From: Geomonas sp. Red32
Lineage (GTDB): Bacteria; Desulfobacterota; Desulfuromonadia; Geobacterales; Geobacteraceae
Reading direction: 5' to 3'
NCBI RefSeq assembly: GCF_023652955.1
Contig: NZ_JAKLOY010000007.1
Coordinates: forward strand, 124,001 to 188,000
Length of the DNA: 64,000 nucleotides
A program made the position numbers and the translations under genes. Positions 44,974-53,112 of the stretch are shown here, one piece after another. Position 1 is the first letter of the stretch; the number at the start of each line of letters is the position of its first letter. Below the pieces are notes generated by a model, which worked only from the letters and a program-made list of their open reading frames with translations, was not told where the DNA came from and searched no databases.

Positions 44974-46004
44974 GCGAGTACGCAGCCACCTGGTACGACG
45001 GGCAGACTTCCCGTGGCCATGACGTGATCATTCACCTGGACGGCGAGATGCTCCGGGTAGCGGGGGAGGGGGTGGCGTGCGAATATCCGCTGTCCCGGGT
45101 GCGAATGGATCAGCGGCTCGGCAAGGCCCGGCGTTGCCTGCGGTTCGAAGACGGCGCCGTTGCCGAGGGCGCAGCGGACGTCTTCCTTGACGAGCTTTTA
45201 AGCAGGCAAGGAAAAAACGGGGTGATGAACCGGGTCGTCCCCCGCTGGGAGATGAATCTCAAGAAGGCCTTTGCCGCTCTCGGCATCACGGTGATCGTGG
45301 TGGCCTGTTTCATGCGTTTCGGGGTCCCGATTCTGGCCGAGAAGCTGGCCTTCGCACTGCCGCCCGCGACCGAGGAAGTCCTGGGCCGTCACACGCTGGA
45401 ACTTTTGGACGAGATCGCGCTGAAGCCGTCGGAGCTCGGCAAGGAGCGGCAGGAGGATTTAACCCGGCGATTTGCCGCCATCGTGGCCGGGCACCCGGAT
45501 AGGCAGGGGTGGCGGCTGGTCTTCCGCTCTTCCAAGCCCATCGGAGCGAACGCGTTCGCACTTCCCTCTGGCATCGTGGTGATCACCGACCGGATGGTGG
45601 AGATCGCCGAGAATGACGACCAGATCACCGGAGTGCTGGCGCACGAAGTTGGTCACCTGGTACGGCGTCATTCCCTGCGGAATCTACTGCAGAACTCGGT
45701 CACCGCGCTCTTGATCGCCACGCTGACCGGGGATATCACCTCGCTCCATTCGATAGCGGCGACCTTGCCGACCGCGCTGATTGACGCGAAGTATTCGCGG
45801 GATTTCGAGCGCGAGGCCGATGATGCTGCGGTGGCGTACCTGAAGGAGAAGAGGATTCCTATCCGGAGTTATGCGGAAATTCTGGCTCTGCTTGCCAAGG
45901 ACCACAACATGGCGGGGGAAGGACCACGCTTCGGGGAGCTTTTCGACAACCATCCGATGATGCTGGAAAGGGTCCAGCGGGTGCTGGCGGGGTCGGGTGG
46001 ATGA
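44970..46004 (+). CDS. M48-family membrane-associated zinc metallopeptidase
   Basis: 344 residues. The N-terminal about 90 form a small domain, then one membrane helix (AFAALGITVIVVACFMRFGVPI). The peptidase domain has the zinc site HEVGH (His225, His229) and third ligand Glu282 in FEREADDAAV. Family relatives include HtpX, LoiP and BepA, which act in membrane or outer-membrane protein quality control; the helix topology would place the active site in the periplasm, which is inferred. It overlaps the DUF898 gene. Confidence 0.92.
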   Translation: MSEYAATWYDGQTSRGHDVIIHLDGEMLRVAGEGVACEYPLSRVRMDQRLGKARRCLRFEDGAVAEGAADVFLDELLSRQGKNGVMNRVVPRWEMNLKKAFAALGITVIVVACFMRFGVPILAEKLAFALPPATEEVLGRHTLELLDEIALKPSELGKERQEDLTRRFAAIVAGHPDRQGWRLVFRSSKPIGANAFALPSGIVVITDRMVEIAENDDQITGVLAHEVGHLVRRHSLRNLLQNSVTALLIATLTGDITSLHSIAATLPTALIDAKYSRDFEREADDAAVAYLKEKRIPIRSYAEILALLAKDHNMAGEGPRFGELFDNHPMMLERVQRVLAGSGG

Positions 46005-46049
46005 GGTTGGGAAGATGCGATTGATTCAGCCATTGGCAAGGAGGAAAGC

Positions 46050-47114
46050 ATGAAGATTTGGTGGCGGGGAGCGATTATCACCCTGGTCTGGTTGCAGTTG
46101 TCCGGGCTCTGTTTTGCCAAGCAGCTCTTCCTCAAGGATGGCAGTGTCCTTGATTGCGAGTCGTTTTGGAAGCGCAACAATCAGGTCGTGGCCAAGGTCA
46201 ACCGGGACGTGGTCTTGACCTTCCAGGCAAGCGAAGTGAATCTCGCCAAAAGCTTTCACCGGACCAAAAAGAAGACGGTGAAGAAAAAGCTCCATCGGGT
46301 GAGAAAAACTCACGGTGCGGTTCTCCCCGGCGGACCGGCTGCCTCCAAGGGGGGCGATGCCGGAACATCGGGATCCTTCCCGGCGGCGAACTCTTCCTCA
46401 CCGGACCAAAAAGGCGCCACCGCGCCGGTTCCTCCCCCGCAGAAGAGGGTGAAGGCTGCCGCAAACGCCAAGAATCCGGAGAGTAAGGACGCTAACGCTC
46501 CAGCTCCGCCCGCACAGAAAGCCTCGGCGCAACCGCAAAACGGTGGCGCTCCCGTGGCCCCCGCCGGAGATGCCAAGCCCGCCGCAGGCACCCCTCCTGT
46601 TGGTGGTGGAGCTGACGCTCCCGCCGCCAAAGCTGCACCGTCACCACAGCCCGGTGCGGCAGCCAAACCGGCAGTCCCCCCCAAGCCGGCCGTAGCGCCC
46701 AAGCCTGCGGCTCAGGCCAAGCCGGAAGTCACCGCTGAAATGAAGCAGAAGCTGATGTCCAACCTCATCCTGATCCTTGTGAGCCTCCTGCTCATAATTG
46801 CCGGGATGTGGAAGGTCTTCGAAAAGGCGGGGTACGCCGGCTGGAAGGCGATCATTCCCTTCTACAACATGTATCTCCTGATGATCATCGCCGGAAAGCC
46901 CGGCTGGTGGTTCTTCCTGCTCTTCATTCCGGTCGTGGGGATCGCCATCCTTCTGTTGGCCTACCTGTCGCTCGCGGAGAAGTTCGGCAAGAGCGCCCTC
47001 TTCGCGGTCGGACTGGTGTTTTTCCCCATGCTCTGTTTCCCGGCCCTCGGTTTTGACCGCTCCCAGTACGGCGCCCGCAAGGAGGAACTCGAGTTCTCCT
47101 TCTCCGAGGAATGA
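46050..47114 (+). CDS. DUF5684-like membrane protein with exported Pro/Ala-rich stalk
   Basis: 354 residues. A signal peptide (MKIWWRGAIITLVWLQLSGLCFA) precedes a short domain (KQLFLKDGSVLDCESFWKRN). A disordered stretch of about 140 residues, rich in Ala/Pro/Lys, follows. The C-terminal about 120 residues hold three or four helices of DUF5684 type (KAGYAGWKAIIPFYNMYLL, IAGKPGWWFFLLF). The KDGS-type N-terminal domain also occurs in other exported proteins of these bacteria. Function is unknown. GCAAGGAGG precedes the ATG. Confidence 0.82.
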   Translation: MKIWWRGAIITLVWLQLSGLCFAKQLFLKDGSVLDCESFWKRNNQVVAKVNRDVVLTFQASEVNLAKSFHRTKKKTVKKKLHRVRKTHGAVLPGGPAASKGGDAGTSGSFPAANSSSPDQKGATAPVPPPQKRVKAAANAKNPESKDANAPAPPAQKASAQPQNGGAPVAPAGDAKPAAGTPPVGGGADAPAAKAAPSPQPGAAAKPAVPPKPAVAPKPAAQAKPEVTAEMKQKLMSNLILILVSLLLIIAGMWKVFEKAGYAGWKAIIPFYNMYLLMIIAGKPGWWFFLLFIPVVGIAILLLAYLSLAEKFGKSALFAVGLVFFPMLCFPALGFDRSQYGARKEELEFSFSEE

Positions 47115-47131
47115 TCAAGCAAGGAATTCCC

Positions 47132-48238
47132 ATGACCACGGCGGGAAACGACACGGCGCCTGCCGGCAAGGGGCGCCTGGTTCTCGAAGCCATACCGGAC
47201 GAGGCCGTCAGAGAGAAGGTCATTGCCCTTCTTTGCCGCAGTGCCGCAGGAGCCACTCCCGAGCAGGTCGCTCAACGGTTGTCTTCGCTGCCCCTGGTCC
47301 TGTCCAGCTCGGTTTCCTCATCGACGGGAACACGCCTGGCGGAGAAACTCCGGGAATGCGGTGCCCAGGCCGTTTTCATTCCCGGCCTTTCTCCCGGGGC
47401 GGCAAAGCTGCCCGCGGGACCCCCCTCTGGGGAGGCGCGCTCCGCCCATCCTCGTAAAGGCGCTGCCGCCGCGCCTTCGCCCGGTCCCGAGCTTCCGACC
47501 GACGCCCCGGTCCTCATTCTCAATGCCTTTCTCGCCGTCCTGGTGTCCCTGTTCTCGCCCGTCTTCTACGTGGTCGCCATTCCCCTGGCTCTCTATGCTG
47601 TCCATCGCTCCGGCACCGTTCTCGAGATCCACACCGAGGTCAGAGGCTTTCTTCTCGTCGGCTCCTTCATCCCTCTTCTGAACGCCGCGATACTGCTGGT
47701 GCTCCTGGTGATGACGAGCCTGTCGCTGCGAAAAAAGGCCAAGGGGCTGCGCAAGGCGGTCAACGACCATAGGCTCCGTACACTTTTGATGCGGTTCGCG
47801 GTGACGCCCCTGATGCTCATCGCCATGCTCGGGGTTTTCAACGGGTCCCTGCCCGATTCCGCCGAGGGGCTGGTGGAAAGTGTCGAAACCCAGCTCAAAC
47901 ACGAAGCCGCCAAATTCGGCAAGGATCTTCCCCGCAAGGCGAATGACAATCTCACCATCGACAGCGTCACGGCAGGCCCCGGCAAGCTCCTCACCTACAA
48001 CTGCACCCTTACCAAATTAACCGCTGACCGCCTTGACGTACCGCACTTCAAGGAGGCCGTCCTTCCGGGGATCAGGAAGAATGTCTGCTCCAGCAAAGAG
48101 CTGAAACGGTACATCGATATGGACGCGACTTTCGCGTACAGCTTCAAGGGCGAGGACGGGCTCCCGATCGCCACGGTAGCGATCGACTCGATCGCCTGCC
48201 GGCAGGAAAGCATGGCCAGCGAGTCGAAAGGAAAGTAG
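47132..48238 (+). CDS. Membrane protein of unknown function
   Basis: 368 residues from ATG 47132, which has AAGGA six bases upstream. An ATG at 47111 overlapping the previous stop would add seven residues. The N-terminal about 95 residues look like a small cytosolic alpha/beta domain (AIPDEAVREKVIALLCRSAAG). Two long hydrophobic hairpins follow (LNAFLAVLVSLFSPVFYVVAI, FIPLLNAAILLVLLVMTSL), then another helix near 220 and an exported C-terminal domain with conserved-looking Cys pairs (LLTYNCTLTKLTADRL, KNVCSSKEL). No family is recognised. It lies five bases before the rhomboid gene. Confidence 0.75.
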   Translation: MTTAGNDTAPAGKGRLVLEAIPDEAVREKVIALLCRSAAGATPEQVAQRLSSLPLVLSSSVSSSTGTRLAEKLRECGAQAVFIPGLSPGAAKLPAGPPSGEARSAHPRKGAAAAPSPGPELPTDAPVLILNAFLAVLVSLFSPVFYVVAIPLALYAVHRSGTVLEIHTEVRGFLLVGSFIPLLNAAILLVLLVMTSLSLRKKAKGLRKAVNDHRLRTLLMRFAVTPLMLIAMLGVFNGSLPDSAEGLVESVETQLKHEAAKFGKDLPRKANDNLTIDSVTAGPGKLLTYNCTLTKLTADRLDVPHFKEAVLPGIRKNVCSSKELKRYIDMDATFAYSFKGEDGLPIATVAIDSIACRQESMASESKGK

Positions 48239-48243
48239 GGAAG

Positions 48244-49776
48244 ATGGAAACGGAAACCGGATACTTCGATCGTCATGTCGAACAGGCCTTCATAGCCAAG
48301 GTGCTGGGGCTGGTCGTCATTCTGATCCTCGCCCGCGAACTGGTTGGCGGGCTGATCGGTTTCGTGCTGCTCTTCTTGCCGTTACTGTTTTTCATGTATC
48401 TCCGGTACCAGATGAGGCTGACCGGTTCCGGCCCCTGGGAGATCCTGAAAGAGCATCTGACCTTTATCCCCGTCATGAGTACCGGCTCGGAGCGAAAAAG
48501 CGAGCGGGTACCGACCGTGACCTACGGCTTGATCATTCTGAACGTGCTGATTTTTTACACCGTCCAGAGTAGCCTCCCCGACGATCTCATTTCCGATAAC
48601 CTGATCTTTCTCCCCCAGCACCCGGATTTCTGGAATCTCCCGGTGAGCGCCCTGAGTTCCATGTTCCTGCACGGCAGCAACAGCCACCTCTGGGGGAACA
48701 TGGCCTTTCTCTGGGTGGTCGGATCGGCGGTGGAGCGAAGGATCGACAGCGGGACCTTTCTCTTTCTGTATCTCTTCACCGGGGTGATGGGAGGGCTTCT
48801 CTTTGTCATCGTCGAGTATGTCTTTCTGGAGAACGCCGGCCACTGTCTCGGCGCTTCCGGTGCCATCGCCGGTATCATGGGGATCTTTGCCGTGCGCTGC
48901 TACTTCAAGAGCATGATCTTTCCCGTACCGATAATGGGCGTTTTCTCCCTGATCTTCCCGATCAGTTTCAAGCTTCGCCTGAACTCCCTGGTAGTCATCG
49001 GGCTCTTTTTCTACTCTGACCTGGCAGGCGGCCTATCCCAGATCGCGGGCAAATACTCCCACATCGGTCACTGGGTCCACCTCGGCGGGATGATCACCGG
49101 GATGGTGGTGGCGGGTTGGTTCCTGAAACTGGGGAACGATGCCATCGAGGAGCGTCACCTCGAGATCGGCATCAAGGCGGCGGAAACCGCTCAATGGATG
49201 GAGGACGGCGAAAGATCTCTCAATATTGCACTGGAAAGAAATCCCGGCTCCGGCGAAGCTCTCCTTGCCATGGCGCGTCTGAAATCCAGGGTGTTCAACA
49301 GTGAGGAAGCCGATTCCCTCTACTGCAGGTCCATCGAATCGCTGTTAAAGGAGACTCCGCAACTGGCTCTCGAGGCCTTCTATGAGTATTCTTACAAGTA
49401 TCATGTCCAGCTCGAGGCGCGGGTGATCGATACCATCGGCACTTATGCCTTACGCTTGAAGAACAGCGAGATTGCCCTGCGGGCCTTTTCCCTGCTCGCC
49501 GACAACCCAAAAGCTTCTCCACCCGACCGCGAGCGTGCGCTGTTCCAGTGCGGCAGGCTTCTCGAAGAGACCGGCGAATTCGAACTGGCGCACCGGCGCT
49601 ATCGTCAGTTCGTGGAGGAATTCCCCGATGCTCCCGCCGCGGCCCGCGTCAGGCTGAAGCTGGACGTGGACGAAGAGACCGCGGAGGAGGCGAGCCCGGC
49701 TTCCGGCCGGGAGGTTGCCGCCCCGCCCCCCCCGGGGAAGAGGAGCAGTGTTGTCCCGCCTGTTCCGGCAAGATGA
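48244..49776 (+). CDS. Rhomboid intramembrane serine protease with TPR tail; zinc ribbon out of frame
   Basis: 510 residues as translated. The rhomboid core has HGSNSHLWGNMAFLWVVGSAVE, nucleophile Ser205 in CLGASGAIAG and catalytic His279 in HWVHLGGMITG; about six or seven helices are seen. From about residue 300 a TPR-like helical region follows (ALERNPGSGEALLAMARLKS). The reading frame ends in VAAPPPPGKRSSVV and a premature-looking stop just after a C8 run (49726-49733). One extra C there would extend the protein into a C4 zinc ribbon ending at 49871. The substrate is unknown, but the neighbouring M48 and SPFH genes suggest membrane quality control. Confidence 0.9.
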   Translation: METETGYFDRHVEQAFIAKVLGLVVILILARELVGGLIGFVLLFLPLLFFMYLRYQMRLTGSGPWEILKEHLTFIPVMSTGSERKSERVPTVTYGLIILNVLIFYTVQSSLPDDLISDNLIFLPQHPDFWNLPVSALSSMFLHGSNSHLWGNMAFLWVVGSAVERRIDSGTFLFLYLFTGVMGGLLFVIVEYVFLENAGHCLGASGAIAGIMGIFAVRCYFKSMIFPVPIMGVFSLIFPISFKLRLNSLVVIGLFFYSDLAGGLSQIAGKYSHIGHWVHLGGMITGMVVAGWFLKLGNDAIEERHLEIGIKAAETAQWMEDGERSLNIALERNPGSGEALLAMARLKSRVFNSEEADSLYCRSIESLLKETPQLALEAFYEYSYKYHVQLEARVIDTIGTYALRLKNSEIALRAFSLLADNPKASPPDRERALFQCGRLLEETGEFELAHRRYRQFVEEFPDAPAAARVRLKLDVDEETAEEASPASGREVAAPPPPGKRSSVVPPVPAR

Positions 49777-49871
49777 GCCGCCGCCGCGCCACCAACGGGC
49801 CGCACGCCGGAGGCGTGTTCTGGGTCTGTCATGAGTACCCGAAATGCCCGCAGGTGGTGCCGGCCGTGTGA
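49734..49871 (+). other. Out-of-frame topoisomerase-type zinc ribbon after the rhomboid
   Basis: In the frame one base behind that of the rhomboid gene, the sequence reads GEEEQCCPACSGKMSRRRA, then TNGPHAGGVFWVCHEYPKC and PQVVPAV. This is a C-x2-C ... C-x5-C ribbon like those ending type IA topoisomerases and many nuclease-associated proteins. It has no ribosome site or start of its own: the only ATG (49773) falls after the first Cys pair. It is best read as the displaced C-terminus of the rhomboid protein. Confidence 0.75.
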
Positions 49872-49947
49872 GAGAGGGAACGAGCGGGCCCGGCTCAGCC
49901 ACTGCCTGCCCCTGCCGCGGGAAGCGGCGGATCGATGGAGGCATCTG

Positions 49948-50343
49948 ATGGAAGACCACATCGGCGAACTGGAGGAGGAGGCGATCCCGGGGAGTACGAG
50001 CGCACGGGTGCTGGGTGCCTTGCAGATCATGTACGGACTGGCGGTGTTCGTGCTGGTGCTGCTTCCCGGTAACCCGATCCGGCCGCTCCATTTCCTCATG
50101 CTGGGCCTGGCCGTGCTTTTCGTGGTGAGCGGCATCGGCCTTTGCAAGCTCAACTACTACGCATGGTTCTTCAGCATCGTGCTCGCCTCCGTTTCCATTG
50201 TCAGCGGATTGGCCGTCATCGTCCTCTCCGACGTGGCAGGCGACAGCCGCAGCGGTGCGGTCGCGGCAAGCCAGATGGGACCGCCCATCATCGCTTTCTG
50301 GCTGCTGTACCTGGCCCGGAAGGCGTGCAAACGGAAGAGATGA
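49948..50343 (+). CDS. Small four-helix membrane protein
   Basis: 131 residues from the ATG with GGAGG six bases upstream. After an acidic N-terminus (EDHIGELEEEAIPGS) four hydrophobic helices follow, including VLGALQIMYGLAVFVLVLL and FLMLGLAVLFVVSGIGL. It ends with a basic tail (KACKRKR). No family is recognised. It lies between the rhomboid gene and the SPFH gene, separated by 72 bp from the latter, and has no promoter of its own that I can see. Confidence 0.75.
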   Translation: MEDHIGELEEEAIPGSTSARVLGALQIMYGLAVFVLVLLPGNPIRPLHFLMLGLAVLFVVSGIGLCKLNYYAWFFSIVLASVSIVSGLAVIVLSDVAGDSRSGAVAASQMGPPIIAFWLLYLARKACKRKR

Positions 50344-50415
50344 AAACAACTACTAGCTGCCAGACGGCTGGCAGGATTGACGACGTACAACACTGAACGA
50401 ACTTCGGAGGAGTAA

Positions 50416-52950
50416 ATGCTTGATGCAGGATCGCTGTTGAGTTGGATCGGCCACCACTATTACTACCTGATTGCCCTCGCTGTCTTGATCGTGCTGCTCT
50501 GGAACTCGGTCGTCGTGGTCAGCGGCAACGAGATCGCCCTGATCGAGCGCCGCTGGTTCGGCAAGAAGATGCCGCAGGGGAGGGTGGTCGCCCTCGGCAA
50601 CGAGGTTGGCATCCAGGCCCGCACCCTCGGCCCGGGGCTCCACTTCCTCATCCCTTTCATCTACAAGGCGACCAAGAGCGTCTTCACCGAGATCCTCGAC
50701 GACGAGATCGGGCTGATCGAGTCGGTGGACGGCTCGGCCATCCCTTCGGGCCGCATCTTCGCCGCGGTGGTCACCGGCCACAACTCCTACCAGGACGGCG
50801 AGGCCTTCATCCGCAACGGCGGCCAGAAGGGGCCCCAGATCGAGGTGCTCCCTCCGGGGAAGTACCGGATCAACCCCTACCTCTTCAAACTCACCAAGGG
50901 GAAGGTCACCGAGATTGCGGACAACGAGATCGGCATCGTCGAGTCGGTCGACGGCGCCGCCATCCCCGAGGGACGGATCTTCGCCCACGCGGTGCAGGGG
51001 CACTCCTCCTACCAAAACGGTGAGGAGTTCATCAACAACGGCGGCCAGAAAGGGCCCCAGATCGAGATCATCCCGCCGGGCAACTACCGCATCAATCCCT
51101 ACCTCTTCAAGGTGACCAAGAGCCAGGCCACCAAGGTCGGGGAAGGGGAGATCGGCCTCGTGGAATCGGCCGACGGCTCCGCGATTCCCGCCGGCCGCAT
51201 CTTCGCCGCCGTGGTCCCCAGCCACAACTCCTTTCAGTCCGGGCAGGACTTCATCTCCAACGGTGGCCAGAAGGGGCCCCAGACCGAGATCCTTCCCCCG
51301 GGCGTCTACCGTATCCACCCGAACCTCTTCCGGGTAACCAAGGCGGCCGCGGTGGTCATCAACAAGGGTGAGGTCGGCGTGGTGACCGCCCAGGACGGTG
51401 CGCCGATCCCGATGGGGCGCCTGCTTGCCCAGAGCGTGCCGGGGCACTCCAACTACGAGAACGGCGAGGCCTTCCTGAAAAACGGCGGGCAGAAGGGGCC
51501 GCAGATCGACGTCCTCTTGCCGGGTACCTACCGTATCAACCTGAACCTTTTCTCCATCCAGGTCGCCCCGGCGGTGGTGGTGGAGGCTAACAAGATCGGC
51601 CTGGTTACCGCCCTCGACGGACTCCCTCTCCCCGAGCGCGAGTACGTGGCCGCGCCCATCACCGGGCATAACGATTACCAGGACGGCTCCGCCTTCCTCT
51701 CCAAAAACGGGCAGCGCGGACCGCAGCTCGACGTGCTGCGCCCCGGTACCTACTACATCAACCCCTTCATGTTCGCGGTGGAGATCGACAACGTCGCGGT
51801 GGTCGAGCGCGGGCAGGTCGGCGTCATCGTCTCCAACGTCGGCGACGACCCGACCGAAGAGATGAAGAAGCGGCTGGGCGCCTCCCAGCACGATCCCTCC
51901 GAGGAGGAGGGGAAGGAGCGCTACGTGGTTCCCAAGGGATTCCGCGGCATCCAGGAAGAGGTGGCGGGCCCCGGCCGCTACTACCTCAACCGGCGCGCCT
52001 TCATGGCCTACATCATCGACACCACCAACATCACTATCGACTGGGACGACCAGGAGGACACCCGCTTCGACCAGCTGACCGTCATCTCCAAGGACGGCTT
52101 CCCGATCCAGGTCTCGGTCAAGGTGGTCATCAGGGTCCGCCCGGACCAGGCGCCGTACATGGTCGCCAAGGTTGGCTCCATCGACAACCTGATCCAGCAT
52201 GTCATTCATCCGATGATCGATTCCTCCTTCCGCAACCAGGCCTCCACCGCCTCGGCGATGAACTTCCTCCAGAGCCGGTCGGAGGAGCAGGCCAAGGCGG
52301 AGCTGAGGGCCCGCGCCGACCTCGAGCGCTACCACGTCGAGTGCGTGTCGGTCCTCATCTGCCAGATCCGGCTTCCCGAGGAGCTGATGCAGACCCAGAC
52401 CAAGCGGATCATTGCCGAGCAGCAGCAGGAGATGTTCAAGATGGAGCAGCGCTCGCAGGCGGAGCGTACCGAAATGGAGAAGATGCGCGCCACCGCGGAT
52501 CAGCAGCCGACGCTGGTCGCTTCCGAGATCGCGGTGAAGGTGGCGACCCAGAAGAAGACGGAGATGATTACCCTGGCCGAGGGGTCCGCCGAGGCCAAGG
52601 CGCTGGAGGGAACCGGCGAAGGTAAGCGCTTGAAGGCGATAGGCGAGGGGGAGGCCGCCAAGATCGCCGCCATCGGCGAGGCGACCGCCCAGGCCTACGA
52701 GAAGCAGCAGGAGGCCATCGGCGAGGAGGCTATCAAGCAGATCAAGATCGTCGAGCTGATCTCGCAGGCCATCGAACAGGGGGCCATCAAGATCGTCCCG
52801 GACGTGCTGGTGACCGGCGGCGGTAGTGCCGTCGACGGCCTGATGGGGCAGCTGAGCCGGTTGTTGCCGGGCGTCGACCTGATGGCGCTAACCCGCAGAC
52901 ATTCCGAGCCGCACCAGGGGGGACAGAGCGGTCCGCCCGCCAAGCTGTAA
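50416..52950 (+). CDS. Giant SPFH/Band 7 protein with six tandem vault-like repeats
   Basis: 844 residues. One N-terminal helix (about 17-37). Tandem modules of about 74 residues begin near 96, 170, 245, 319, 392 and, partially, 467. Each has the pattern EIGLVES.DG, IP.GRIFA..V.GH, GGQKGPQIE and LPPG.YRINPYLF. A Band 7 domain follows at about 510-690 (FDQLTVISKDGFPIQVSVKVVIRV), then an Ala/Glu-rich coiled coil (about 690-800) as in flotillins and major vault protein. Such proteins oligomerise into rings or cages on membranes and often partner with membrane proteases. The DNA repeats are also similar, indicating internal duplication. It is the last gene of the operon. Confidence 0.9.
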   Translation: MLDAGSLLSWIGHHYYYLIALAVLIVLLWNSVVVVSGNEIALIERRWFGKKMPQGRVVALGNEVGIQARTLGPGLHFLIPFIYKATKSVFTEILDDEIGLIESVDGSAIPSGRIFAAVVTGHNSYQDGEAFIRNGGQKGPQIEVLPPGKYRINPYLFKLTKGKVTEIADNEIGIVESVDGAAIPEGRIFAHAVQGHSSYQNGEEFINNGGQKGPQIEIIPPGNYRINPYLFKVTKSQATKVGEGEIGLVESADGSAIPAGRIFAAVVPSHNSFQSGQDFISNGGQKGPQTEILPPGVYRIHPNLFRVTKAAAVVINKGEVGVVTAQDGAPIPMGRLLAQSVPGHSNYENGEAFLKNGGQKGPQIDVLLPGTYRINLNLFSIQVAPAVVVEANKIGLVTALDGLPLPEREYVAAPITGHNDYQDGSAFLSKNGQRGPQLDVLRPGTYYINPFMFAVEIDNVAVVERGQVGVIVSNVGDDPTEEMKKRLGASQHDPSEEEGKERYVVPKGFRGIQEEVAGPGRYYLNRRAFMAYIIDTTNITIDWDDQEDTRFDQLTVISKDGFPIQVSVKVVIRVRPDQAPYMVAKVGSIDNLIQHVIHPMIDSSFRNQASTASAMNFLQSRSEEQAKAELRARADLERYHVECVSVLICQIRLPEELMQTQTKRIIAEQQQEMFKMEQRSQAERTEMEKMRATADQQPTLVASEIAVKVATQKKTEMITLAEGSAEAKALEGTGEGKRLKAIGEGEAAKIAAIGEATAQAYEKQQEAIGEEAIKQIKIVELISQAIEQGAIKIVPDVLVTGGGSAVDGLMGQLSRLLPGVDLMALTRRHSEPHQGGQSGPPAKL

Positions 52951-52978
52951 CGGAAACAAATGCAGCAGCAACAACGAA

Positions 52979-53012
52979 GAGGGCTACCGGGGACCGGTGG
53001 CCCTCTTTTTTT
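52979..53012 (+). terminator. Terminator of the membrane operon
   Basis: 12-bp stem GAGGGCTACCGG/CCGGTGGCCCTC (one T-G pair), GGA loop and a T8 run. Confidence 0.92.
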
Positions 53013-53034
53013 GTCCGGCATACGGTGATTTCAC

Positions 53035-53061
53035 TTCAGTAGGCGCGAGCCTCGTCGATAA
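53035..53061 (+). promoter_or_regulatory. Possible sigma-28 (FliA) promoter for the chemoreceptor
   Basis: GTCGATAA (53054-53061) matches the FliA -10 consensus GCCGATAA at seven of eight bases. The -35 region 15 bp upstream (TTCAGTAG) is only a partial match to TAAAGTTT. Chemoreceptor genes are commonly FliA-dependent. Confidence 0.4.
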
Positions 53062-53112
53062 GAGGATGAATTGGTCTGTAACCACTCTGGAAGGTAGTAC
53101 GGGAGGATGTCG

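Noticed and set aside
50353..52335. 660-codon open frame on the minus strand opposite the Band 7 gene
   Set aside because: It has low-complexity His/Asp/Gly-rich translation typical of antisense frames in high-GC DNA; the plus-strand repeats and SPFH domain are clearly the coding sense.
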